In this document: positions 1 to 13,900 of the stretch, piece after piece
How positions within the stretch are numbered: the stretch's first letter is position 1
How the letters are laid out: each line of letters begins with the position of its first letter
DNA from: Linyphia triangularis
Taxonomy: Eukaryota > Arthropoda > Arachnida > Araneae > Linyphiidae
Reading direction: 5' to 3'
Length of the DNA stretch: 64,000 nt
Assembly (NCBI GenBank): GCA_963978545.1
Contig: OZ021727.1
Span: 46,785,385-46,849,384, forward strand
Made by a program: the position numbers and the translations under genes
Notes under the pieces: generated by a model
Told to the model about the DNA's origin: nothing
Seen by the model: only the letters and a program-made list of their open reading frames with translations
Database searches by the model: none

Positions 1-1196
1 TAACACAATCTGAAACATAAAATTTTTTGGGTGTTAATTCGGTTGGGTGTTGTCTCCTTTATCCACAGATGTAATATATTAATACTAGGAAAAAGATTTG
101 TAGCAGTTTCACTAGCAGGCATATTTTCAAGCCAGCTGTGTTGTACACATTTTTGGGGTAATTCTCCTTCTGATACTTTCAAAAAATCTTCTCTGCATGC
201 AGGTGAATTTTTAAATAAATTATACAAGGCGGTCAAAAAATTCTCAATTCCCCATATGCTTGCAACGCAACCAGTTTCAAAAGCATTATTCATGATATGA
301 AGTCCACAACTCCATAGGTGTCAACTTTTCAAAAAACATGGAGGGGCGAGTTTTGACGGAAGATGAAATTTTTCGAAAAATTATCGAAATCTATTAATTT
401 TTCGAAAATCTAGGTATGACACAACTTCTCATATAATACCAACAATAAACAGTTATTATAATTTATTTGGAGAATGGAGGGGAAAAAAGGAGATAGTGTT
501 ACAAAAATCAGGGTAGGCAGCCCCCCCAGAATTTAAAAGTGGGGAGGCCAGCCCCCCCCCCCCCCCGTACTTTACGCCTATGCACAACTCCCAACATTAA
601 TCAAAGATTTACCGAATTCGAAAAAATAATGAGTTTAACATATCGTAAAACTTCCAATTAACATTGGGACTATCCATGGAAATTTGTAAAACTTTTGAAA
701 ATTTTAAAGTTACAATAGAAGAAAAAATAGCTTCGAGTATATCGGAAGTGGTACTATGTCCCATAAAATCAGAAGTAAAATAAGTAGTACTCACTTGTTT
801 ATTTACGCCAATATCTGATGTGAATATACATTGGTTTTTCTTGTTTCATCACATTGAGACTTTCGTCAAATAACAAAACAAAATTCTTATTGGTTAAGCA
901 GTCTTCTAATACATTCTGAAGATAAGATTTGATTCCAAATACTGCACAATATACAATTTTTTTTTCTCCACATGAAAATTTAGATGCAATCGCAATATCG
1001 GCGAACATGCGACTAATAATTTATCAATGTTTTCAAATGATTTATAAGAACTATGATTTTTTATGGATTTCAATGTAGAAACTAAATCCAAGTGCTTTTT
1101 GCTCTTTGAATGGCTTTTTAAAGCACTTTCTCCCATCGATGCTATGCTGAAATTTTTGCTGCACAAAGTACAACGCGACGAATGCGCATCCAGCAT
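1..1196 (-). pseudogene. Decayed transposon ORF: C2H2-like finger plus transposase-like body
   Basis: Four minus-strand pieces read in order as one broken protein. Bases 1196 to about 1017 carry a CxxC...H-x5-H finger (RCTLCSKNFS... SKSKKH). Bases 1008 to 799 include LLFDESLN. Bases 794 to 609 include the GHSTTSDIL and QISMDSPNVN stretches. Bases 300 to 1 read MNNAFETGCVASIWGIENF and onward. The pieces sit in different frames and are split by a low-complexity C-rich insertion near 475-597. I recognise this layout from transposon-derived proteins with a U1/C2H2-like finger that are common in arthropod genomes, but I cannot name the superfamily. It lies in the DHX9 intron downstream of exon 13 and is not part of that gene. 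No intact ORF remains. Confidence 0.6.
475..597. repeat. G/C-homopolymer-rich repeat end
   Basis: The stretch contains a run of G near 476-482, a C7 run and a C15-16 run, and ends CGTACTTTACGCCTATGC. Such poly-C plus GTAAAGTACG termini are typical of small DNA-transposon or retroposon ends. It interrupts the fossil ORF between its third and fourth pieces. Family not identified. Confidence 0.35.
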
Positions 1197-1691
1197 ACAG
1201 GCTTATAACCATGAATTATATTCTGACTTTTCTAACCAGCCTGAATTGCAAATGCATTTCCCTTTTATTTTTAAACAGCGCGTAGCAAATACAATACAAA
1301 AACGAAACAAAAGATCACATGATTCGATTGGAGTAAACCAATCTCCAACTAGGTTGCGCCTGCGCAGTGCCACGCAGCTCATCAAAGGGGAGGGGAGGAA
1401 GAATGACGCAATCGCGTATGTTCAACCGCGCTGTTTTCCTGGCAGATGATTGGCTTAGCTAAATTCCAAAGATTTTGCACATTTTGTTGACCAAAACTTT
1501 TTCATAGTGCATTTATTTAGAAAAACAAATTTTAAAAAAATTCAAGGTTTTCAGCACTTGAAAATGAAAGGTTTTTTTTCAAGCACTTTTCAAGGTTTTT
1601 TAAAAACGTACAAACCATGTTAATGATAATTTATCAAATTTCAGTAAATTTTAGAATAATACAATAAATATTTTTAAAAAATGCATCTTAC

Positions 1692-4600
1692 ATTCACATC
1701 TCTCTCGTGTATTTCATCAACTATCACATGAGATACACCACGCAAACCACTTTCCAATTTTCTCAATAGTACACCTAGAAAATATAGGAAACATTGACAG
1801 CTCAAAGAAAATAACTAAATTTATAAAATAATAAAAACAACCATACAATGTATAGCTTACCTACTGTACAAAACATGATTGAGCCATACGGACGAGGTAA
1901 ACAGGACTCAAATCTGACACTGTATCCTGTGGTGTTACCCAAAGACTCTGTTCGCTCTTCTGCTATACGCTCAGCTACAGATACTGCACTAATACGACGA
2001 GGCTGAAAAAAATAACAGGGTACATACAGCTGTTAAAAAGTAAAAAATAAGCAGTTTTTAAGAACTTTTTAATGTCATTAATTTTACTTGCCTCTAACGT
2101 TATCAAAACCCAAGTGGGGGAAAGAAACAATTTAGAATTTAAAATTTTGTAAGGAAAAGATTGTAAATCTGCCAAAAACCCGAGAGGGAAAAACACAGGT
2201 ATGCAATGATAAAAATTTAATAATAATTCCATAATCATTTAATCACGTAAAGATCATTTAAATTTTTAGAGGCTGTACAAAGCATTGAAAACTGTACGAA
2301 TTGACAATGTATGGCTAAATCATACAAGTTGAAAGGCACTGAAAATATATTATTAAATAAATCAAAAGTTATCTTTCATAGTAGCTTTCACAGTGATTTG
2401 TTACTTGCAAATAAAAGCCACTTCTTTATGAGTCACTACTTAACCACAAGATGTTAAAAAATACTTGCCCGACATTTTCTGGGTCAAAATTTGTCCCAAA
2501 CAAATAGTAAATAACAGAAACTTGAATGCACATGCAACCTCAGCAAATTAGAACTTGGAAGACACCATTGACCATTACAATTAATTGCAATACCTACCAA
2601 GAACAGTACATCCACACTTGAAGTATAAAGAAAATGGCTTGGGTTGTTACAGATAAAAGCATAAAACTGCTCCAATAATAAAAAATGAATCCAAACCGGC
2701 AGAGATGGGCAATAGGAAAATTAAATTGTTCAACACTAAGTTAAGAATAAGTCCCAACAGAAAATTAAGGACCTAAGATGAAAAATAAGAACCTTAAGGG
2801 TCGTTTTATAAGGATCCACCAGAAATAAGTAATTCCTAGGAAATTTTAAGGACCATGTGAACCCTTAAGAAACACAATTAAGCATTCATTAGGAAAATTA
2901 AAAAAAAAAAACCTTTAAAATATGAATTTTTCAATTCTCATTTACAATTTCATTTTACAACTACAAATTGTTAGTATCTATAATTTATTTGGAAACATTG
3001 AAAGTTAAATCTTTGTCTTCATCTGTTAAAAAAAATATTATGTTCATCTTTAAATTGATTTTGCAAAAATTCAATTTTTGCTACACAAAGACATCAAATA
3101 CGAGTGTAGTTACTTAAGTAGTTATTTACGTTAATTCAGCAAATTAAAATTTCTTTGAAAAACATCCGAAAAAATTCCTTTTCAAACTTTATTTCAATAA
3201 AATAACAAATGTTTCTTTTGAACACAGAGAATTTTAAGTAATTTGCAGTAGACTATATAAAATATTCTTACCTGTGTTACTACAACACAACAATCAGCGC
3301 CACAACCAGAGGAAAGATAATAATCCAAAATGTACTGAGGTACCTGAAAAAAATTAATAATTTTAGGTTTTGGTTCCTTGAATTAGCAGTTTAAAAGTTA
3401 ATTTTGTGATAATTTAAACAGTGAAGATGATCGTTTTTGATATTCTACAGTTAAATTGATTTTAATTTCAGAAAAGAGCTGATATTAGCTACACTATTAA
3501 ATGTAAAGAAATTTAAGCTTTATATTATAGCGTATTAAATACCAAAACTGTGTCCATTAAATTCAGTACATATTTCTGTATTGCGTTTTTGTTTATGCAT
3601 CATTAACAGCATAATTTAGGCACGTATTTTCCAAGACAAATGTTGTAAAACATTTTTGATCAAAAAACACTAACAGTTTGCAAAGTAATTTTTAATACAG
3701 TAAATGATCCTTTATCCAGCAACTCAAAATACGGATTAATGATCCAAAAACTGACACGTTTTCACATTTTTTTTTTCTTCGAAATTCAGTGTTGAAGCAG
3801 GGAAAACTTAAACTTGTTCACTTACAAGCAACGCTTTTCGAGACGGCCCTGATCGAAATGAGCGATTGCGTCACTTTGTGACATCACATCACAGTCAGTT
3901 TTGTAAGCAAGTAGAGACAAGAAATCGCCAAACCCTTCATCCCAAGATCGATGGCAAGGTTAGTTAACCTCTTAACCAACTAAAGAGCAGATCCAGCTCC
4001 TTCTCTGACTTCGCAAACTGGTGTTTCAGCATTGTAAAAAGACATCAGTGTGGTATTTTTACTGCCAAATTAAAAAGTGTGTACAAATCGAATTTCATAT
4101 GGAGGCTAAAATGGTTTTTGCAATTCCAGCACCAACATTAAGCAGTTCATGAAAGACAAGGAGCACTCAAGAGATGCCTTCTTTAACACTGGTAATTCTT
4201 GAAATTTGGTGTCTCGGAACACTTTTATTATGGATGACACAATCTTTAGCTATCCTCAATTATTTTCTGCAAAGTGAATGTTTTGACCACTGTGGAGGAA
4301 GTAGGCAATGTTTACATTCTGCATCATACATCAGGAATAGGGAATATTTATAATTATTCATCTTTCGTGAACAGGAAATGCCAGTGGGGAGCACATATTT
4401 TCATTATGCTTAAACAGCTGTGTCATTATTGGTGCTTTTTCCGGAAAGAACCCTAAATTCGGCAAATTCTGAAAACCGGGATAATAATGGCCTTGAGCTT
4501 GCCAGTTAAGGGGTCCATTACACAGTATTCAAGTGCTTACACTGTTGTGGCGAAATACTGAAATAGAAGTCTCAAAACTTATTGCATGTTCACACATGAT

Positions 4601-4932
4601 AATTTTTTGTTAAAAGGATATAAAAAAAAAAAATCAAGCAAATTTAAAATTCTTATTCAGTAGAGCGAATTAGTGCATTAGTTATACAAACAATTTCAAT
4701 ATTTTAGGTTTACAATTATTAATTACAATCTTTAGAGGTTTCAAATAAGTTTGTATGTAAATAAGTTAGTGCATACAAACTTATTTGAAAACTCTAAAAT
4801 TAAACAACATACCTGAGTAGTTTTACCACAACCTGTTGCACCACGTATAATTACAACACTATTCTCTTGAATAGCATCCAAAATACTTTGCTGAAATTGA
4901 TACACTGGCAAATCCTTACGATTTTCAAGCAT
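1692..4932 (-). CDS. DHX9: DHX9 exons 10-13: start of the DExH helicase core
   Basis: Exon 10 (4932-4813) carries Walker [11 protein letters not shown]. Exon 11 (3343-3272) reads [10 protein letters not shown] and ends VVVTQ. Exon 12 (2002-1861) gives motif Ia, [12 protein letters not shown], then GYSVRFES and SIMFCTV. Exon 13 (1774-1692) gives [15 protein letters not shown] with the motif II DEIH box. No lesion is seen. After exon 13 the donor AAT|GTAAG is good, and the next family residues (TDFLL-type) are not found in 1-1690, so the next exon is outside the window. Confidence 0.95.
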
Positions 4933-7900
4933 CTATAAAATGATAAACATTTAATTAGTTTAGAAATTTTATTCTTAAAAAAAATTCTTTTAAAAAAAAA
5001 AAATATGCTTTAATGAAAACTTACTAATTAATACTTTAAAATGTATGATGCTAACATATTACATCTTCTTAATTTCCAATAATATTATGAAATAAAGTAT
5101 ACAATGGGAGGTTGTAATATGTTATACAAGATAGCTTACCTTTTGAAAACCAGAGTCATTTTCACACTTCTGATTATATTCATCCTTAAGGTTATGGCTT
5201 ATCTGATCAAGAGTCATCTATAGTAAAAAAATATAAAAATAAAACGATAAAAAAATTATACAAATTTTTTTTTTAAAAGCATAAGAAAACAGGTTTTAAA
5301 TGAGAAAAACTTGTGTATTGGATAACGCACCAAATAGACTTGTTTACTAATAAAACAAATAATAAAATGCATGCCAACTCAATAGCTCAATTGATTAGGT
5401 TACCAGGGGACCTAGCATTATTATAAAGGTATATCAAAAAACATAATATAGTTATCATGATAAAAATTTTATTTTCTAACACACAAAATAAAAAAGCCAA
5501 ATAAATAGTTTATCAACCTAAAATATCTGAAAATATACACAGGGGTATGAAAATTTTGGATCACAAAATACTTCAGGAATGATCTGAAATGGAAAAAGGA
5601 ATGACAATACTAAAAAATTTCTATACAAGCAGAAGAAACATTAAAAGCCAAAATTTGACAGCCAAATAGCCAAGGTGAAGAGTTAGTAAAATGACATATA
5701 TTTCTCCTGAACTGACGAATGGTAGCAGATACATCTCTTCTGTGTGTAGGGAGAGTGAACTGGGTGTACTAATAAATAAAAATTTAACACGATGTGCTGT
5801 CAATTAAAAGTTACTTTTAAAGAAAATATTTAAAGCAGAATGTAACCAAGAAGACATAAAATAGCTTACAGCTGCTAAGGGTCCTTCATCAATATTGCAC
5901 CCCGTCCATGGATTCCAATTAGGCTGTGGTGGAGACCACGGAACCACACCCCCTGGATGAGATCTACTTTGACTATCTACTTCAACATTCTTCTCGATGG
6001 TAAGGAGAATGGGCTCTGTGCTTGGAGATTCCTGCAATATTCAAAACAACATTTTAGAAAATCTAGATTCTCCAATCAAAGTTTCGATTTGTAGGATAGT
6101 GAACCAGTCTGTGCATAAAACGGCAAATGTTTATTTTTATTTTTTGAATGCAAAAACCCATTGAGTTATATTTTATTGCACACAATTAACATATTTTGCA
6201 ACAGATTAAAAAAATAAATCTGTTTTGCAGTAATTTTATTTTAATAATATTTATTGTTTAGATTAGCTGACAGCCAGATAATCAAATTCAAAACTGAATA
6301 TTTTGAAAATTATCTGGAATTATGTGGCGATTTGCTTTACAATTCTGGTATTCCTTTTTTCTATACAACATAATAGTCGATCTTTGAATACAAAGGTCGT
6401 CTTCCCGAGCATACTTTAGTTTAGGGTACAAAGTAAGTTGAGTCTGAGGAGGAGGGAAGACAATGGAATCACCAGGGTTTCCAAATACAAAAACCACTTT
6501 TCCAGAATTCTCGTAATCTGACCGTAAAAACACATACAGGAAAATTTTCCCTCCGAAATGGAAATAACGTTAGTCCACTTTGTCCACCCAGTAACCCTAA
6601 AATATAGGTTCGGTTAGAATCGGTACAATCAAGACACTTTTCTCTAACTTTTTTTTTTACATATTTTACAACGCTTAATCTTTTTTTTATACACAGAATT
6701 TTAGAAATGAAAATAATTTAATTTTGGTAACACATTTCAAATTATTGCCGATTGTAATGTTAAAAATAGCTTGCTAAACTGGGAACTGCAGACCTACCTT
6801 TAAGCCCTGAACCTTTTTGTGGGATCTCTAAGACTACTGCAAAAAGGGTGATAGGAGAAAAAATGCTAAAGAAACCACAGAAAGGTGGAAACAAACCACC
6901 GATCAAAAACATGCGAGGCTTATGATCCAAGAACCTTCCATGAAACTATCATCTCGGATCCTGCGTCTTAGCAGGGATAAGATGAGAGTGATAGTTGGAT
7001 TTCTTACAGGCCACTATCACCTAAGAAAACACCTTCATAGAATGGGAATCTTTAAAGAAGAACCTTTATGTAGTAAGTGCAATATGGTGGAAGAAAACCG
7101 CCCACCATATACTTTTTGAATGTGAAGCTCTTCTTCACATTAGGCACTCAAGCTTAGGTCTTGGAACAGAACTTGATATAATCAACGAGGAACCTGTCAA
7201 AAGCCTTTTGACCTTTCTTAAGTAATCTGGCTTTCTTTGACAGGGGGTCGTAAAATAAAGGAGTTGGTGCAATATTCCCTAGTGGAATCAGCACCTAGGC
7301 TCAGTTGACCTCCCCCATTGACTATGACTATAAGGGTAAATATAACATTATTGTAACTAAAAAATTTATGCAAAATATTTTTTAAATATTCCGGTTGTGA
7401 GGATTTTAATGTCAAGTGCCATCACTAGCGTTATTTGCTATTTAAATTTAGCAAAAAAATGTTGACATTCAATTAATCGGAAAATTCGGTTATCCGGAAA
7501 TCCTAATTTCCCGGCGATTCCGGATAATTGGGCTTTTACTGTATATATATATATATATTTACAGGGGTCTATGTAGAACGAAATTTGTATCCGTACCCGT
7601 CACAAAATTCCATGTCCAGCTAATGAACCTTTCATAAAATTCCATGTCAAAGAAACATATTCTGAGTGAGCTGAGGTGTCATCATTTAAATTTCCATGTC
7701 AAAAAATGTGCATCTATAATTGAGATATTTAAATCATCTAGGAGTAGAAGGATATTATTGTAAATATTTTTAAGTACCTTAAGTATTTTAAGTTTTTCTG
7801 GAAAAAAATAATAATTGGTTTTTTTTAAAGAATAATTTAAAATTGTATTTTTATTTATTTATAATTAGACTTTTCAAATTATTTGATGTTGTAAATAACT

Positions 7901-10900
7901 TCAACTTTTAATTAAAAGTTTTTGATTTCAAAAGATTATTTTTTCAAATGGAATTTATTGAAAATGGAACAGTTATAGAATGATGGCAAATGCAAGAAAA
8001 TGATATAAAAAAGTTTAATACTGATGTATTGAAGGATGTTTAACTAATTCTTACTGCAAAAGCAACTAAAGCGAAATATATAATTGTTTGTTGGGAGAAA
8101 GAATTGTTCATAGAACTCTCATTCATATAATTTTATTTAAAATCTTAACTTTAATGCTCAAAGCTCAAAAGAACCTGCTGCAACACATGTACTAATGCTA
8201 TAGAATTGAAGAGTCAAACTTTTTTTCAACTATTCCGAGTTAAAAGATCAAGAACCCATTCTTACCTCTGTGACTTCTACACTCATATTTGGCACATCTA
8301 CAGGAGAGATTTCCAATTCTTTCAAAACATCTTCGATTTCTTGGATCAATTGAGGATCTACACTTACTGTATAAGGCGCCAACTACAACAAACATAAAAA
8401 TGTGCTAAATAAAATAATGCATTTTAATCCTCAGAACAACGCTAATTGAAATTCAAAATTTGTGAATATTTAAAACAAATATGCTTAAAAATTAAACCCT
8501 TATATTCTAAGGAAAAAATTTTAAAAATTTTATAGTAAATTAAACTTCAACTATTTTAGCTTAATACAGTTAGAATCTTCATAGAATACCTTATCTGTTT
8601 CTTTTTTCTTTGAAACTCCAGAATAAGCTTCAATAACTTTCAAATGGTACAATTGCCTTACTAATGATAAGGCACATGATTTAGAAGCCATTTGTTTGTT
8701 GGAACCATGTTCTCTGGCATATAGAGCTAAAGGAGAAAAAAAAAACATTTAAATAACACATATTACATATTGGATATAAAAGTAAGTTTGAGAGTATCTA
8801 CAAAATAGGGTGGAACTAGTATTAAATCGCACTGAAACATAACGTAACCACCTTCATGTTAGCTAGCCATCATTAGGTTTTAGTTTTCATTAAATTATTT
8901 TGTTGAAGTGTAAAAAAATATAATCTTTTTAACTCCAAATATGTTGACTTTTGTGCTAATGAAACGCAATTTGCAGGAAGTTTTATTTTCTGCTTCCTCC
9001 TGAAGAAAAAAGCAACTAAAGGTCATCGATTGCTGTGCTAGGGTTATGGGGATTGCTGTGTGAGGACTATGGAAGGGCTTCAACTATTTCCACAAAGTAC
9101 TGGTTTAGACAGTTCAAAAGTGACGATTGTGACAAGAAGGATAAAGCAGGTAACAAAACAAATTTCCTTAAATTGAATTTTTAGGTGTAAAATTATTTAA
9201 TTCCAGATACAAGCGCAAAAAATTATTAGGATTTTTTTTTTTTGGCTTTTATAATAATTAGGTCTTGAAAAATAGTTTACTTACAAAACTTTCATAATAC
9301 AAAAACCTGCTTGTTTAGCATCTACAAAGAAGCAGAAATAAAGGCTCTGCTCATTTATCCAAGATCAACATGCTCAACCAAAACTACAAATGTTAGACAC
9401 ATGCAATAAATCAAAAGATAGGTCTCATCGAAACGAGTTATATCAAAAATTGATCAGAAGTCAATTTACAATTCCTAAAACCCAAAGTATAAATGCTGGA
9501 CAAGTTTCTTAAATCAGTTTCAAGGTCACAGTAAGATTAGAACAATTCCATAAAATTTAAGAGAAAGAGTGCTTCCATAATGACTATGGGAATTTTACAT
9601 CTTAGCTGCAAATAGATATTGGATTAGAACTTGGACATTCATTGAAAAATTTGCTATCCAATTAAGGCAAGTACAGGGCTGCTACTCACTCAGAAAGATT
9701 TGGAGCAGTTTTTGGAGCAGGAAAAATGCTTTTCGGAGCAGGTAAAATTACGTTTTGGAGCAGAAAAAATTACTTTTGGAGCAGGTAAAAACTAGTAGCA
9801 GGGAAAATGCCCATTGTAGCATGTAAAAGTAATTTTTGTAGCACAAAAAAAACAAAAAAACTTTGAAGCAGAAATACCCGAGACGAATGTCACCAAATCG
9901 GCGGCATAAATCTCGGCAATAGCTGCAATTACATTACCATAGACCTTGGCGAAAACCAATATAACAAAAACGTAAATGATAGCACCTACCATACTATCAC
10001 AATCTCGGTAATATCGGCGCAAAATCCCAGTAATGTTGGGGTTTACTTAAGTCACCAAACAGCGTCACAAATCTCGGCAATATATGCTATTTCATTACCA
10101 TAGACCTTGGCGAAAGCACCCACCATACCATCGCAATCTCGGTAATATAGGTGCAAAATCCCAGTAATATCGCATTTTTTTAAATCACCAAACAGTGTCA
10201 CAAATATCGGCAGTAGCTGCTATGACATCAGTGTAAACTTCAGCGAAAATGACTACCACACTTGCGTAAATATTAGCAATAGCGCTTACAATACTGTCGA
10301 AAATCTAGACAGAGGATATTACGTAAGTTGAAGACTCAGCAGAAATGACCATCGCAAAAACGTACATATCGGCACAAATATTGGTAATATTGACATATTC
10401 TCGGTAATATTAGTGCAAGATTCAGTAATATCGGATGTTAACAAAAGCGCAGCACTCTTCGAAAATGACCGTCACACCAACAAAAATATCAGCAATAGCG
10501 CCAAATAAACCGGAGCAATTCTCAACAGCTCTAATATATCGATGAAAGACTCGACGAAAATGACCATAACAATAATTTGCAATAATGTCTGCATCAGCGT
10601 CGCAAATCATTGCAGTAACATCTACATTTTCGCAGATATATCGGGGCAAATTCCGGATATTACAATATCGTAGCACTCGGCGATAATTACCATCATACCA
10701 ACGAAAATATCAGCAATAGCGTCAAATTAACTGGAGCAATTCTCAATACTATAGAGCTATTATATCGATGAAAGACTCGACGAAAATGCCCATCATAACG
10801 TAAAACTTGACAATAATGTCAGTATTAGCGTCACAAATCAGCGTAGCACTCAGAGAAAATGAATACCACACCAACGTAAATATCAGCGTTAGCGCTGAAT

Positions 10901-13900
10901 ATACCGGAATATTTCTCAACAAAAGTAATATTACAACAGCGAACAATATCAAATTTCGACGCACGAAAAAAAAAAATGGCGTTCTGGAGCAAATATGGCT
11001 AAAATAATGCATTTGGAGCAGACTTTTGTATTTGGCGCAGGTCTGAGACTCCTGCAAGTGTGACAATTTTTACTGTACAGAATTTGGTGCACAAAATTAA
11101 GAAAAGTATTCTAAAAATAATGTTTATGAAATTGGGAAAAGTAATACTATGCCAATGTTTTGTCAGGGTTCCCACCCAAATCACAGAATGAAAATCAATG
11201 ACTTTTCAATAACTTTTAAGGACCTAATTAATGATTTTAAGGACCTTAAAAAATTTGTTTTCAGGTATCATAGCCTGTAAAAAAAAATTTATAAAGTATA
11301 TTCTACCAAAACAGTTACAAGTTGGCGCATGTGTAATACAAATATGTCAGAAAATTCCGATATAATGAGGAGCAAGTATATAATATAGCAAGTCTGAGTT
11401 GCATTTTTGTAAATTTTGAAGTTGGTCAACATACACAAAAATTAAGGACTTTTAAGGACCTAAGCATTTTCAAGGACTTTTAAGCACCTCTAAGCATTTT
11501 CAAGTACTTTCAAGGCCTTGAAAACAGGTTCAAAAATATTAAGCACTTTTAATGACTTTCAATGACCGTGGGAACCCTGTTTGTTTAGAGAGCAGGTGAT
11601 ATTCATGGAGGTGAAAATTTAAAAAAATATGACTGTACATGGTCTTACACTTCATTTTTGATATTGTTTAAGTGACTTTATATTAGATGACAAACAACAG
11701 TCAAACTTTAAAATACAAACAGGAAATAAAAAGATAAATATCTTATTATCACTTACTTCGGCCAAGTTGTTTAACATGTATGTTCAATTCACAGAGAAAA
11801 CTCCTATAAATAAACAAACTTTTTAAAACTGAGCATGAAAAATTTGGAGTTTGGATTACCTTATTTTATAAAACCATACAGTATTTAAAAAAAAGACTTA
11901 AGGCATATACATTTGAAATAGAATATATATCAATAGTAAAATAATTACAAGTTACAAATTATTACAATTAAACAATAGTACAAATGAAAACCCCAAATCT
12001 TGATAATTATTCCATCATCATAAAAGAAAACATAAAAATAAAAAAAAATAAAAATATTTACCTTTCTAACTATTGTTGGCTGTGCCGCAAAATAAAAATA
12101 TCTTATATTATAATTGATAAGGTCATACGATATTTGCAGCGGAACAAAAAAAGAAGATTTAAAACAAAACATAAAAAAGAAATTTAAAATAATTTTAAAA
12201 TTCTAAAAACCGACCCCAGAAAATGTTTTATTCATAAATTTAGTTGGAGTTTACAGCATGCAATAGTGTAGCCTTTAGTGTTTTTTTTTTTTGTTTTTTT
12301 TACAATCAAGGAAATAAAAATATACAATTTTTAAGTTTAAAATTGTAATTTTCTCAAATGACACTTAAAAGTAATCGTCTTATGGCCGATATACAGTTTA
12401 CCCTGGGTCTTAAATCCAAGCCCATTATAAAAATGTTGCTTTTTTTTTAATTTGAGTTTTATAAAACATCGATGGAACTAAACAACATCAGCATTCATAT
12501 CTTTATACAAGCAGGCGCATACATGCCCACACAATGTCTTTTTCGTGCATACCCAAACATTAAGTGGGGACAGACATTGGACCACACTTTTGACCAATTG
12601 AAAACAATACCCTTAGGCTTAAGGCATAAGGTATTTATAAAGTATATCTATTTTATTTTTTCATGAGAATTTAGTTGAATTTAATGTGTAAAATCTTTTT
12701 AGGTGAGCAGTCTCAAACACTGAAAACTACATTTTTATGCAGTATTATAAAGAGGAAAGAAACAATATTATATTCCAAAATTATAAAAAATAATTTGATC
12801 TCAAGTAAAAAAATGAGCAAGAACTCATCATTGTTGAAAACGGATATATATTTAAAGACCTTAAAATAATGTAAATAAATAACAAATAAGCAGAGAGCAC
12901 ATTCACATATTACTAACCTTTTTTCAAGCAATACATTCCAGAGTTTATAAGGTAGACCCTTTACCGAAGATAATAATGAAGAGAGACTGACTAATCACTT
13001 GCAGCATCAGCATTGCATTTATATAGTAGGTTCTATATAAAATATAAAAAATTCAATTTGGAAACCCTCTAAATAACTTACACATTCAAGGAAAGATTTT
13101 CATTGAATATTCCTTATATTTATCTATTTTTTATCACTGTCTGAAACTAACTGAATCTATCAGTGGACTCAATTCATCCATGACAATTTGCAAATCATGG
13201 AACTCTAATAAAAGTTTATAATTTAAAGATTTTTGAAGACTAAATTGTGAATGAAAAACAGGAGTTAGTTTAATAATTTTGTCAGTTAAATGTTAAAAAT
13301 ATTAATTTCATTTTATTATTAATGTCATACTGCTTAGAATAGTCAACAGTATAAAATATAACAAAGGGTTGAATAAACTTTTTTAAAAGTTTATAGCAGC
13401 AAAAACATTAGCTTTTAATAAACAAATTAAAATAAGCTATACTTATGTCCTTTCCAATAAAAATATTAAGATTTGGATTTATTTATACACAAATGAAGCG
13501 ATTCTAGACTCAATTCAATCAATTTTGTAAAATTATGTTTACAAAACTGATAAAATACAAATTGCAGCACTACAATGAATACAAATATTTCTTTCAATTC
13601 TTACACAGTACTGAAAGAAATTAATCCTTCTTTCAAAGATCTTTCGAGGCTGCAAGTGATTAGACTTAGCTTAAATAATAACTCTGGAATGTACAGCCTA
13701 AAAAAGGTTTGGATGTCCTGAATCTCTTAAATAGTTGCATTCATAAAATCAAACCTCATGTGATCAGGTCCAATTTCTGAAAATTTATATGTTGGTGTAT
13801 GTTTGTTCATCTGCAGGAATTGATGCAGGCGCGACTTTGCATTATCTAGAGTCCAATTACCATGAATACCAGAATTGACATCCAAGTCTTCTGCCTATAA

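Noticed and set aside
1063..1449. 128-codon plus-strand ORF
   Set aside because: It is mostly the shadow of the minus-strand finger fossil and shows no family features.
7008..7119. Small host gene with a CxxC motif
   Set aside because: The sequence is the C-terminal end of a LINE ORF2, continuing after a frameshift.
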